This document shows, piece by piece, positions 30,249 through 38,713 of a stretch of 40,494 bases of DNA (the stretch's first letter is position 1; every line of letters begins with the position of its first letter). The translations under genes and the position numbers were made by a program. The stretch is from Mycolicibacterium agri (lineage in GTDB: Bacteria; Actinomycetota; Actinomycetes; Mycobacteriales; Mycobacteriaceae), in contig NZ_PDCP01000051.1 in NCBI RefSeq assembly GCF_002553505.1, forward strand, positions 1-40,494, in the 5' to 3' direction. The notes beneath the pieces are model-generated. The model had not been told where the DNA came from. It worked only from the letters and a program-made list of their open reading frames with translations, and did not search any database.

Positions 30249-31930
30249 ATGGAGCCCCACCAGCCGCGGGCCGGCGCGGTGGGAATCCGCGACGGTGTCA
30301 TCGAATCGGTCGGCACCGTCGAGCATGTTCGGTCGGCCATGGGTCAACACGTCCCGGTCGATGACCTCGGTTCAGCGGCGATCCTGCCGGGATTCATCGA
30401 CGCACATCACCATTTCTCCCTGGCCGTGTTCGACGCCGGGGTGCCCGGCCTGCACCTGCCGCCCGGCAGCCGGGTCGGCGATCTTCTGAAACTGGTCAAC
30501 CGGGCGGTCTCCGACCACGACGGGCACGGCTGGATACGCATGCGCGGATACGACCCGGCCCTGCTGAACGAGGGTCGGGGCCCGCACATCCGCGAGCTCG
30601 ACGAGGTCTGCCCCGACTACCCGCTGCTACTCATCGATTACAGCGGTCACGACGGATGTGTCAACTCGCGGGCGATGGCCGAGATGGGCTGGAACCGAAG
30701 CTCACCCAATCCACCCGGAGGCTTGCTTCGACGAGACCGGTTGGGCCGCTTGACCGGTGAAATCGTCGAAGGCGCGACGTTTCTGGCGGACGCGAGATCG
30801 CGCGGATCGTTGTCCCATCGCGGCGAGGATATCTGGACCGCCGAATGCGAGCGGCACTCGCGACGATTGCTCGCCGCCGGGATAGTCCGCGTGGCAGACG
30901 CGGCGGTGGCACCGATGTTCGACCCGCTGTTTGAACGCGCCGCCCGCGCCCGGGCACTACCAGTCATCGTTCATCGGATGCCATTGGGTGGTCGCAGCAT
31001 GCTCGATCCACGCTTCGACGTAGGGCCAACCGGCTCTGGACCCGAGAGCACCCCGGTCGGGCCGGCGAAACTGATCCTCGACGGCGCAAGCCGCTGCGCG
31101 CTGTGTTTCTCGATCCAGCAGGCGGCCACATTCGCCGCGAAAGCGATCAGGTCGGCCGTCGCCGCACGAAGCTTAGCGGCGCTGCGGGCGGAGTCACACC
31201 TGCAATGGCGTATCGGCCGCGATCAGCTCGTCCACGCGAGAATGTTGTTCTGGCAACAGGAACAACTCAACGCCGCCGTCGCTGAGGCCGTTGACAACCA
31301 GCTCCAGGTCGCCCAACACGCGATCGGCAACGAAGCGGTGAACATGGCGGTCACGGCATTGGAAGAACACCAGCAACGCCTGCACAGGCTGCCCGGACGA
31401 CCGCGCCTGGAACACACCGTCCTGATTGACCCGCCGCTCGCACAGCGCATCGCCAACGTGGGCGCCATCGCCACAGTCCAGCCCTACTTCGTCTATGACT
31501 TTCTCGGGGACGCCGTCGCGAGGACGCCGATTCCGAACCTCTCCTGGTCTTGCCGCTTCGCACGCTCACCGATGCCGGGGTGATACTGGCCGGCAGTTCG
31601 GACTATCCGGTTGTCGACTTCGACGTCCTCGCCAGCGTCCAAGCCGCCGCGACCCGGCGCACCCGCAGCGGTCTGCAGTGTGAACCCGAGGAAGCGCTCA
31701 GCGTTGAAGAGGGCCTGCGCGCTTACACGGCGGGGTCAGCCCTGGCCCTCGGCGTCGACAATGTGGCTGGCACGCTACAACCCGGCAAGCGCGCTGACAT
31801 TGTCGTGCTCTCCGACGACCCGACCCAGATTGACGTCGACACCCTGACCACGGTCATCGTGCGGCGAACCTACGTGGGCGGTGAACTCGCATTCGCCACC
31901 GCATCCGAAATACCAATCACCGCCCAGTGA
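30249..31930 (+). pseudogene. YtcJ-like amidohydrolase, frameshifted
   Basis: A metal-dependent hydrolase of the Amidohydro_3 family. Frame 1 (to 31583) covers ILPGFIDAHHHFS (metal HxH), YPLLLIDYSGHDGCVNSRAM, GEIVEGATFL and QVAQHAIGNEAVNMAVTALE. The C-terminus continues in another frame from about 31540: PLRTLTDAGVILAGSSDYPV, RAYTAGSALALGVDNVAGTL, QPGKRADIVVLSDDP. The join near 31535-31545 needs a -1 shift (one base lost, or two gained). The homologous text starts about nine codons before ATG 30249 (ERILRGAVIT) without a standard start codon, so the 5' end may be damaged too. Probably a pseudogene unless the shift is a sequencing error. Confidence 0.82.
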
Positions 31931-32119
31931 GTCATCGCACACTGCCAGGCAGCGAAACACGGGATCCACAAGCGATGGGGCACCGTATTTACATCACCTG
32001 ACCAGGGCATCCGGACAGGGAAGATGTCTGAATTCCAGCAAAAGAATGACGACCGTGACGAGGTTGAACGCTGCCGGGACTTTGAGCACAGACGTCAACA
32101 CTTGCTCGAACTGACGCCA

Positions 32120-32281
32120 CCCCCCGCCGGTTAGAACAACCGCGCCGATCGACGGATCACGGTCGACCGCCTTGGTCAGCAGGTCAAGTTCGCGAAGGAA
32201 CGTCGAGTTCACCAGGTTGATCGGTGGGTTCACGTAGGTCGCAGTGAGAACGCGGCCGTGCTGCTCGAGCTGGATCGTCTG
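32120..32281 (-). pseudogene. enoyl-CoA hydratase/isomerase, N-terminal fragment
   Basis: 54 codons read TIQLEQHGRVLTATYVNPPI, NLVNSTFLRELDLLTKAVDR and DPSIGAVVLTGG, the first beta strands of a crotonase-fold enzyme. No start codon precedes it in a plausible place, and after VLTGGG the text becomes unrelated. A decayed second copy of a crotonase gene beside the intact one at 33.3-34.2 kb, but too different to be a direct duplicate. Confidence 0.65.
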
Positions 32282-32319
32282 CAGGGATAGGTCGCATACG
32301 GCTTTCGTCGGGGCCCTCG

Positions 32320-33240
32320 CTACGGGATCGGGTAGGTGACCGAGGTGAGGCGCTCCGAAAGCGACCAGAGCTCAGCGGCGGTGTGCGGATCGTGAGCGGC
32401 GGCGACAGCGGACACGCGGGTGGGGTAGCCCCGGCTTTCAAGTGGCCCGTCCGGGCCGATCACATCGCCGCCGCGGGCGGTCGGGCCGGTGGCGGCGAAC
32501 AGCTGTGGCAGGACGCCGCGGCGCGGGTCTTGGGCCAGGATGCGGTTCGTAATGCGCATGAACTGTTTGGTGATGCCGGTGGGACCGGAGGATTGCAGGT
32601 TGGTGGCCGAGTAGCCGGGGTGCGCCAGCAGGCTCGCGGTGCGCTTGCCGGCCTCGTGTAGTCGGCGATGCAGTTCAAGGCCGAAGACGGCGTTGGCGAA
32701 TTTGGACTGTTGGTAAAAGGCGCGCGGGCTGTAGGCGACGGCCCCGTCCAGATCGTCCCAGTGGATACGTCCGGGTTTGTGCTCGGTGCTGGTCACCGTC
32801 ACCACTCGGGCGTTTGGTGCTGACTCAAGGAGCGGGAACAACAACCCGGTCAAGGCGAAGTGGGCGAGATGGTTTGTGCCGAACTGGTTCTCGAAGCCGT
32901 CCTCGGTCAGCGTCCGCGGCGGCATCATCACCCCGGCATTGTTGACCAGGATGTCGAGGTGGTCGTGACTGTGCTGAAGGTCGGTCGCGAATCGGCGAAC
33001 ACTTGCCAACGCGCCAAGGTCGAGAACAGTGCCACGAATGTCTGCGGCCGGAACCTCGGTACGCACGCGGGTGACGGCGTCGGCGGATTTGGCCTCGGAG
33101 CGACAGGCTGCGGTGACACTTGCTCCTGCCCGCGTCAACGCCAGGACGGTGAGTTAGCCCAGCCCGCTGTTGGCGCCGGTGACAACGGCGGTGCGCCCCG
33201 TGAGGTCGGGGATCTGGTCGGTGGTCCAGTGCTCGGTCAT
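32320..33240 (-). pseudogene. short-chain dehydrogenase with premature stop
   Basis: From ATG 33240 (TGGAG upstream) the protein begins MTEHWTTDQIPDLTGRTAVV then TGANSGLG and meets TAA at 33154-33156 in frame, exactly in the TGANSGLGxxT dinucleotide loop. After it the frame goes on undamaged: LTVLALTRAGASVTAACRSE, LVNNAGVMMPP, YQQSKFANAVFGLEL (catalytic YxxxK) to a normal end. It resembles retinol-dehydrogenase-like SDRs. Restart at TTG 33138 would lack the cofactor loop. It lies 42 bp downstream of the enoyl-CoA hydratase gene, same strand, so formerly in one operon. Confidence 0.88.
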
Positions 33241-33282
33241 CGAATCTCCAGACGTAGGTTGGCAGCGTCGGCGCCGCCGCGG

Positions 33283-34197
33283 TTAGGGCGCGGGGGTGGG
33301 GCCGTCTGTCCACAGGTCGCGGGCCAGTGCGCGGCGGTGCGGCCACAGCGAGTCCTTGGCCTGGAATCCGATAACTCCGGTGCCCTGGTCGGCGTCGGGG
33401 ATCTGCCAGGCTCCGTTAACCGCGCCCGTCAGCCCGGCGGAGAGTTTCTCGAATGCTTGCGCGGTCTTCAGGTCCGCCTCAACGCCGTTGTTGATGATGA
33501 ATTTCAGTTGCCGCACCGCCTGCTGATTCTTGCTGAGTACCACGGTGATCAACTCGTCTACGGCGGCGTCGAGCTGCCCATCAGGGACGACCCGATTCCA
33601 CAGTGACAGCTCGGCTGCTCGTGATGCTGGGTGCAAGGCACCCAGCAGGTTGATCTCCTTAGTCAGACGCCGACCGATCAGCCGAGCCATCCGCGTGGTG
33701 CCTCCCCAGCCCGGGGTGATGCCGACGTCGACCTCGGGCATGCCCCACTTCGCGGTTGCCGCAGCGATGACGAAGTCGCAGGCCATGGTGATCTCCAAGC
33801 CGCCACCGACGGCGTAACCGTCGACGCGCGCGATGGTCACTTTGTCCAGCTCCTCCAGCGTGTCAGCCATGTGCTGATAGCCGGTGACGCGCCGCATTAC
33901 CTGGTCGGCGTTGCCCCACTGGAACATCTCGGTGATGTCGTCCCCGGCGCAGAACGTGCCGCCGGTGCCCTCGACGACCAGCACCTTGATGGTGGTGCTG
34001 TCGCGGACCCGTTCCAAAGCGTGGATGAACTCGTTCGAGAGCTGCATCGACAGCGCGTTGTGGGCTTGGGGGCGGTTCAGGGTCAGGCGCGCGACAGCGC
34101 CGTCTTCGGCATACAGCAGGCCTGCGTACGGAAGTTCGACGTGGTGCGCTGATGGTGCCGGCGCTCCCGGCGCGAGACGATTCTCGACACTGGCCAC
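33283..34197 (-). CDS. enoyl-CoA hydratase/isomerase family protein
   Basis: 304-residue crotonase. Visible: AVARLTLNRPQAHNALSMQL, the first oxyanion-hole strand GTGGTFCAGDDITEM, the second oxyanion loop VDGYAVGGGLEITMACDFVI and the catalytic-glutamate region WGMPEVDVGITPGWGGTTRM. The start is GTG 34197 after GAAGGAG. It probably acts on an acyl-CoA in a catabolic path; the substrate is unknown. Divergent from hxlR with about 95 bp between starts, so HxlR is its likely regulator. The SDR pseudogene follows 42 bp downstream. Confidence 0.9.
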   Translation of the reverse strand: MASVENRLAPGAPAPSAHHVELPYAGLLYAEDGAVARLTLNRPQAHNALSMQLSNEFIHALERVRDSTTIKVLVVEGTGGTFCAGDDITEMFQWGNADQVMRRVTGYQHMADTLEELDKVTIARVDGYAVGGGLEITMACDFVIAAATAKWGMPEVDVGITPGWGGTTRMARLIGRRLTKEINLLGALHPASRAAELSLWNRVVPDGQLDAAVDELITVVLSKNQQAVRQLKFIINNGVEADLKTAQAFEKLSAGLTGAVNGAWQIPDADQGTGVIGFQAKDSLWPHRRALARDLWTDGPTPAP

Positions 34198-34220
34198 AGC
34201 GATTCTCCTTCAACCAGTTA

Positions 34221-34271
34221 AGTTGCGTTTGGCTACCGACAGTGAAGCACAGTGAGTATTAGTTTGCAACT
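34221..34271. promoter_or_regulatory. possible HxlR operator between hydratase and hxlR
   Basis: AGTTGC at 34221-34226 and AGTTTGCAACT at 34261-34271 place AGTTGC in inverted orientation about 35 bp apart; the second is itself a near-palindrome. It sits between divergent starts, as expected for an HxlR site. No tested consensus is available here. Confidence 0.4.
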
Positions 34272-34292
34272 GACCCTTGTACGCTGTATCCC

Positions 34293-34808
34293 ATGATGGA
34301 TCTAGGCGAGTTTCGCATCGATTCGGTCGCGGCCGCCCTGGGCGAGGTTGGAGACCGGTGGACGTTCCTCGTGTTGCGCGAGTCCTTCTTCGGAGTCACC
34401 CGTTTCGCTGACTTTCAACGTAACCTCGGCGTGGCCCGCAATATCTTGTCCGACCGGCTTGGCAAACTTGTCGACAACGCAATCCTGCTGCGCCGTCCCT
34501 ATAGCCAGAATCCACCTCGCGACGAGTACCGACTCACCGAGAAGGGCCTCGACCTGTACGGCGTCATCGTTGCGCTCATGAACTGGGCCGACCGCTGGAT
34601 TGTCGACCAGCCCCCGCTGACACTCACACACGTCACCGACGGCGGGGCTGTGGAACAGTCATTGCGCTGTGCGCAGTGTGGCGAGCACCTCACCGTCCGT
34701 GATATCAGCTACCACTACACCGACCCGACAGCATCACGAGCTGAAACCCTCCCGAAGTCAACGCACCGTTCAGAGGCCACTCGTCCAGCGAGTCCCGCCA
34801 ACCCATGA
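34293..34808 (+). CDS. HxlR-family transcriptional regulator
   Basis: 171 residues. The winged helix domain spans residues 5-95: VAAALGEVGDRWTFLVLRES, FGVTRFADFQRNLGVARNIL, SDRLGKLVDNAILLRRPY and YRLTEKGLDLYGVIVALMNW. A C-terminal part with CAQCGEHL suggests a small metal or structural knuckle, then a Ser/Arg/Pro tail. HxlR proteins sense redox or aldehydes. Divergence from the hydratase gene makes that its probable target. Start ATG 34293; no ribosome site is obvious, so a leaderless mRNA is possible. Confidence 0.88.
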   Translation: MMDLGEFRIDSVAAALGEVGDRWTFLVLRESFFGVTRFADFQRNLGVARNILSDRLGKLVDNAILLRRPYSQNPPRDEYRLTEKGLDLYGVIVALMNWADRWIVDQPPLTLTHVTDGGAVEQSLRCAQCGEHLTVRDISYHYTDPTASRAETLPKSTHRSEATRPASPANP

Positions 34809-34960
34809 GCGCCCCGCTGAACGGTGTCAGATAACCGCGCCTGCTTGGGAGAGGTGGCCCGTACTTGGACACGTCTCATGGCCGCGCCGAGATATCTAAA
34901 CCGATAGGTTCGATGATCGCGGGGAAATCTGATTGGTGCTCTGTCGTGAGAGTTGCGATC

Positions 34961-35011
34961 ATGGCGCACACGATGTGGTGGCCGTTGGGTGAGGAGATCG
35001 TGCGGGTATGA
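34961..35011 (+). CDS. 16-codon upstream ORF overlapping moaA start
   Basis: ATG 34961 opens MAHTMWWPLGEEIVRV and stops at TGA 35009-35011, which overlaps the moaA ATG as ATGA. The moaA ribosome site GAGGAG lies inside it. It may couple translation or be chance; no promoter was identified. The about 150 bp before it show nothing else recognised. Confidence 0.25.
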   Translation: MAHTMWWPLGEEIVRV

Positions 35012-36057
35012 CGATGGTCGCATTGGGCGTGCCCTCCATGCCGAACGCGCTTTCGGCCCCGGACACTGGTCCGCTGGTCGATACCTACGGGCGGGTTGCT
35101 ACCGATCTGCGCGTGTCGCTGACGGACCGCTGTAACCTGCGCTGCACGTACTGCATGCCCGCCGAAGGCCTGGACTGGCTGCCGGGCGACGCGCTGCTGC
35201 AGCCCGACGAGCTGATCCGGCTGTTGCGCATCGCGGTCACCCGCCTGGGAATCAAGAGTGTCCGGTTCACCGGTGGTGAGCCGCTGGTGGCCAAGGGTCT
35301 GGAGCGGATCGTCGCGGCGACGGCGGCCCTGCAACCCCGCCCGGAGATCGCGCTGACTACCAACGGGATCGGGCTGGGACGACGGGCGGCTGGCCTCAAG
35401 CGTGCCGGGCTGGACCGGATCAACGTGTCGCTGGACACCGTCGACCCGCAGCGCTTCGCCGCCACCACCCGACGGAACCGCCTCGCCGATGTACTGGAAG
35501 GGCTCGCAGGCGCAGCGGCGGCCGGGCTCTCACCGGTCAAGGTGAACGCAGTGTTGGATCCGGGGACCGGGCTGGCCGACGCGGTCGAGCTGCTGCGCTT
35601 CTGCGTTGCCCATGGCTATCAGTTGCGGTTCATTGAGCAGATGCCACTCGACGCCGAACATCACTGGGACCGCGACACCGCGCAACGTGCCGACGGCGTG
35701 CTGGCCGCGCTCCAGGCACATTTCCAGCTGACCCCCGATCCCGCGCCACGGGGGTCGGCACCGGCCGAGCTGTGGCTCGTGGACGGCGGGCCCGCCAAGG
35801 TGGGCATCATCGCGTCGGTGTCCCACGAGTTCTGCGGAGCCTGCGACCGCACCCGCCTCACCGCGGACGGACAGGTGCGCAGCTGCCTGTTCTCCCAGCG
35901 CGAGAAGGATTTGCGGGGTCTGCTGCGCGGCGGCGCCGACGACGACGTCATCGAGGCGGCCTGGCGTGCCGCCATGTGGGCAAAACCGGCCGGACACGGC
36001 ATCAACGACCCCGGATTCGTGCAGCCGGACCGGCCGATGAGTGCGATCGGCGGATGA
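35008..36057 (+). CDS. moaA: GTP 3',8-cyclase MoaA (molybdenum cofactor, radical SAM)
   Basis: 349 residues; first step of molybdopterin synthesis. Radical SAM cluster motif CNLRCTYCMPAEGLDWLPGD at about residue 42, then FTGGEPLV, LTTNGIGLG and INVSLDTVDP. A second cluster in FCGACDRTRLTADGQVRSCL near residue 273. It ends in ...SAIGG, the diglycine tail needed by MoaA. Of the several mycobacterial moaA copies it is most like moaA2. The start ATG 35008 follows GAGGAG. Its stop overlaps moaD. moaC, the partner for the next reaction, is not in the window. Confidence 0.95.
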   Translation: MTMVALGVPSMPNALSAPDTGPLVDTYGRVATDLRVSLTDRCNLRCTYCMPAEGLDWLPGDALLQPDELIRLLRIAVTRLGIKSVRFTGGEPLVAKGLERIVAATAALQPRPEIALTTNGIGLGRRAAGLKRAGLDRINVSLDTVDPQRFAATTRRNRLADVLEGLAGAAAAGLSPVKVNAVLDPGTGLADAVELLRFCVAHGYQLRFIEQMPLDAEHHWDRDTAQRADGVLAALQAHFQLTPDPAPRGSAPAELWLVDGGPAKVGIIASVSHEFCGACDRTRLTADGQVRSCLFSQREKDLRGLLRGGADDDVIEAAWRAAMWAKPAGHGINDPGFVQPDRPMSAIGG

Positions 36058-36305
36058 CCACCGTCACCGTCCGATACTTTGCCGCAGCCCGGGCGGCGGC
36101 GGGTGCGGAGGCTGAAGCGATCGCCCTGGACGACGGCACGACGGTTGCCGAATTGCTCGGGATGCTGGGTGACCGCGGCGAAGAGTTGGCGCGGGTGCTG
36201 CGGCGATGCTCGTTCCTGCGAGACGGCGTCGCTGTCCGCGACCACGCGGTCATGTTGCTCTCCGGCGACACGGTCGATGTGTTGCCGCCATTTGCCGGCG
36301 GGTAG
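36054..36305 (+). CDS. moaD: MoaD, molybdopterin synthase small subunit
   Basis: 83 residues of the ubiquitin-like sulfur-carrier fold, MTTVTVRYFAAARAAAGAEA at the start and ending DVLPPFAGG with the C-terminal Gly-Gly that is thiocarboxylated. Overlaps moaA by ATGA, so it is translated with it. moaE, its partner, is not nearby. Stop at 36303-36305, 14 bp from the convergent mop stop. Confidence 0.93.
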   Translation: MTTVTVRYFAAARAAAGAEAEAIALDDGTTVAELLGMLGDRGEELARVLRRCSFLRDGVAVRDHAVMLLSGDTVDVLPPFAGG

Positions 36306-36318
36306 CTTCGTCGACGTC

Positions 36319-36531
36319 CTAGTCGACGGCGAGTGCCACCTCGGTCGACTTCACCAGCACGGTGGTAGCAACCCCTTCGGCAAGGCCGAGCTCTTCGACC
36401 GCGTCTTTGGTGATGGATGCGGTCATGATCTGATCGCCGCCGTCGAGGCGAACCTTCACCGTCGCCATCACGCCGCCGATATTCACTTCGGTGACGGTGG
36501 CCGGCAGCTGATTGCGGGTGGACAGACGCAT
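36319..36531 (-). CDS. mop: molbindin (Mop-like TOBE protein)
   Basis: 70 residues, a single TOBE/Mop domain: STRNQLPATVTEVNIGGVMA, TVKVRLDGGDQIMTASITKD and VLVKSTEVALAVD. Mop proteins form hexamers that store molybdate or tungstate in the cytosol. ATG 36531 follows AAGGGG. It is divergent from the HTH-TOBE regulator with about 170 bp between them, so the same dyad may control both. Confidence 0.92.
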   Translation of the reverse strand: MRLSTRNQLPATVTEVNIGGVMATVKVRLDGGDQIMTASITKDAVEELGLAEGVATTVLVKSTEVALAVD

Positions 36532-36649
36532 TCCGAGATCCCCTTCTGTGCAGTAGCGACGGTCACACCGTACTCGACGCAGAGGGAATCTGATAGCGCC
36601 TTATCTGCGGAATTCTGAGCGATACTTAACCGTAAACCGCACTCAGTTT

Positions 36650-36680
36650 GTATGGTTTTTCCGCATGTGCGGAGCCATAC
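36650..36680. promoter_or_regulatory. nested dyad upstream of the HTH-TOBE regulator and modABC
   Basis: GTATGG (36650-36655) and CCATAC (36675-36680) enclose CCGCA-tg-TGCGG (36661-36672). Next to it, 36628-36655, AACCGTAAAC faces TTTGTATGGTT. It lies 20-50 bp before the regulator start and is the natural site for molybdate-dependent self-control. Not a match to the E. coli ModE box that I can see. Confidence 0.5.
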
Positions 36681-36699
36681 TGGCGCAGAGGAGGTCGGC

Positions 36700-37104
36700 G
36701 TGACAGCCATTCGGATCAAGGATGCGGCTGCGCTCCTCGGTGTCAGCGACGACACGGTGCGCCGCTGGATCGATAGCGGCAGCCTTCCTTCGTTCAAGGA
36801 CGAGTCGGGACGCAAAGTAATCGCCGGCGATGCGCTGGCCGAGTTCGCCCGGGAACACGCGGCGCCGCCACCGAATCCCCTCGGCGTCGCCAGTTCCGCA
36901 CGTAACCGGTTCGTCGGTCTCGTCACGAAGGTGACTACAGATCAGGTGATGGCCGAAGTGCAGATGCAGTGCGGACCCTTCACCATCGTCTCGCTGATGA
37001 GCAGTGAGTCGGCCACCGAACTCGGCCTCGAACCGGGCGTCGTCGCCGTGGCGGTCGTCAAAGCAACAACCGTGATCATCGAAACACCTGGAGGAACGTC
37101 ATGA
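36700..37104 (+). CDS. molybdate-responsive HTH-TOBE regulator (ModE-like role)
   Basis: 134 residues in two parts: residues 1-55 an excisionase/MerR-like helix-turn-helix (IRIKDAAALLGVSDDTVRRW, IDSGSLPSFKDESGRKVIAG), and residues 67-132 a single TOBE domain (RNRFVGLVTKVTTDQVMAEV to VVAVVKATTVIIETPGG) that should bind molybdate. The domain types differ from E. coli ModE, but the role is likely the same. GTG 36700 is chosen because AGAGGAGG lies 5 nt upstream and the HTH starts at once; the longer frame would run through the dyad. Overlaps modA by ATGA. Confidence 0.88.
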   Translation: MTAIRIKDAAALLGVSDDTVRRWIDSGSLPSFKDESGRKVIAGDALAEFAREHAAPPPNPLGVASSARNRFVGLVTKVTTDQVMAEVQMQCGPFTIVSLMSSESATELGLEPGVVAVAVVKATTVIIETPGGTS

Positions 37105-37904
37105 GATCGATCTTCGCTGTGGCCGTGGCGGCATTGGGCGCTGCGACTCTTGTCGGCGGCTGCTCGACGTCAGGGACCGATACCGCCTCGACGACGACCG
37201 GAGGTGCATCGCCGGCACCCGCGAGCATCACCGGCGATATCACCGTGTTCGCGGCTTCATCGGTGAAGTCGACCTTCACCAAATTGGCCGCCCAACTGGA
37301 GAAAGACAACCCGGGAACGAAGGTCACGTTCAATTTCGCGGGTTCCTCCGATCTGGTTGCCCAACTCACGCAAGGCGCACCCGCCGACGTGTTCGCGTCC
37401 GCCGACACGAAGAACATGACCAAGGCGGTCGACGCCGGCCTGGTGGCCAAAGATCCGGTCAACTTCGCCACCAACACGCTGACCATCGTCACTCCGCCGG
37501 GAAACCCGAAAAAGATCGCATCGTTCGCGGATCTGGCCAAGCCCGGCACCCAGGTCGTGGTGTGCGCACCCCAGGTGCCCTGCGGATCGGCCACCGAAAA
37601 GGTCGAGAAAGCCACCGGCGTGACCCTGAAGCCGGTGAGCGAGGAATCAACAGTCACCGACGTGCTGGGAAAGATCACCGCCGGCCAGGCCGACGCTGGA
37701 CTGGTCTACGTCACCGATGCCAAAGGTGCCGGTGACAAGGTCACCACGGTCCCGTTCCCCGAGTCCAGCGGCGCTGTGAACACGTACCCGATCGCCGTCC
37801 TCAAGGGGTCGAAGAACCCTGCCGCCGCGCAAAAGTTCGTTGATCTCGTGTCAGGCGCGGAGGGGCGGAAGGTGTTGGCGGAAGCGGGTTTCGCTGCGCC
37901 ATGA
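37101..37904 (+). CDS. modA: molybdate ABC transporter substrate-binding lipoprotein
   Basis: 267 residues: lipoprotein signal (lipobox LVGGC, Cys at about residue 21), then a Ser/Thr/Ala linker and the ModA periplasmic-binding domain: DITVFAASSVKSTFTKLAAQ, NFAGSSDLVAQLTQGAPADV, FASADTKNMTKAVDAGLV, ITAGQADAGLVYVTDAKGAG. Ser residues of AASSV and GSS and the Tyr of VYVTD form the oxyanion pocket in the family. The ATG overlaps the regulator stop and the stop overlaps modB. Confidence 0.95.
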   Translation: MRSIFAVAVAALGAATLVGGCSTSGTDTASTTTGGASPAPASITGDITVFAASSVKSTFTKLAAQLEKDNPGTKVTFNFAGSSDLVAQLTQGAPADVFASADTKNMTKAVDAGLVAKDPVNFATNTLTIVTPPGNPKKIASFADLAKPGTQVVVCAPQVPCGSATEKVEKATGVTLKPVSEESTVTDVLGKITAGQADAGLVYVTDAKGAGDKVTTVPFPESSGAVNTYPIAVLKGSKNPAAAQKFVDLVSGAEGRKVLAEAGFAAP

Positions 37905-38713
37905 CGGCAGGACGGCGGTCTGGTGGACTGATCCAGGTCGGGCTGCCAGCCTGGATCTTTCTGCCTGCGGTGGTCGGTGCGCTCTTCGTGATCGTGCCGC
38001 TAGTGGCGATCCTGCTCAAGATTGACTGGCCGAACTTCATCGCCCTCATCGCGTCCGAATCCTCGCGCACCGCATTGGTGTTGAGCTTGAAGACCTCCGC
38101 GGCGAGCACCACAGTCTGTGTGCTCGTCGGCGTACCGATGGCGCTGGTACTCGGCCGCGCAACATTCCCCGGCCAGTCGGTCCTGCGAGCTCTCGTCGTG
38201 CTCCCGCTTGTCCTGCCCCCGGTCGTGGGTGGGATTGCCCTGTTGTACACCTTCGGCCGGCAAGGGCTGCTCGGTCATCAACTCGAGGTGGCGGGCATCC
38301 AGATCGCGTTTTCGACCATCGCGGTGGTGCTGGCACAGTCCTTCGTGTCGCTGCCCTTCCTCGTGGTCAGCCTCGAGGGTGCACTGCGCACCGCCGGCAC
38401 CGACTACGAACGCATCGCCGCGACCCTCGGTGGCCGGCCCACCACCGTGCTGCGGACGGTGACGTTGCCCCTGGTGATTCCCGGGTTGATGTCGGGAGCG
38501 GTGCTGGCGTTCGCTCGCTCCCTGGGCGAATTCGGAGCGACGCTGACCTTCGCCGGCTCGCTGCAGGGCGTCACCCGGACACTGCCGCTCGAGATCTACC
38601 TGCAACGCGAGACCGATCCCGACGCCGCCGTCGCTCTTTCGCTGGTACTCATCGTGGTCGCCGCGGCCATCGTCATCGCGTCGGCCAGCCATCGCCTGGC
38701 GGGGCCGGCATGA
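37901..38713 (+). CDS. modB: molybdate ABC transporter permease
   Basis: 270 residues with about six membrane helices. The binding-protein-dependent transport motif EAA is present as TDYERIAATLGGRPTTVLRT, which docks on ModC, and the VPMALVLGR and LPLVLPPVVGGIALLYTFG segments are typical of ModB. ATGA overlaps at both ends with modA and modC show tight translational coupling. Confidence 0.95.
   Translation: MTAGRRSGGLIQVGLPAWIFLPAVVGALFVIVPLVAILLKIDWPNFIALIASESSRTALVLSLKTSAASTTVCVLVGVPMALVLGRATFPGQSVLRALVVLPLVLPPVVGGIALLYTFGRQGLLGHQLEVAGIQIAFSTIAVVLAQSFVSLPFLVVSLEGALRTAGTDYERIAATLGGRPTTVLRTVTLPLVIPGLMSGAVLAFARSLGEFGATLTFAGSLQGVTRTLPLEIYLQRETDPDAAVALSLVLIVVAAAIVIASASHRLAGPA

Noticed and set aside
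34809..35007. Molybdenum-cofactor riboswitch before moaA
   Set aside because: No matching conserved structure recognised; only weak stems.
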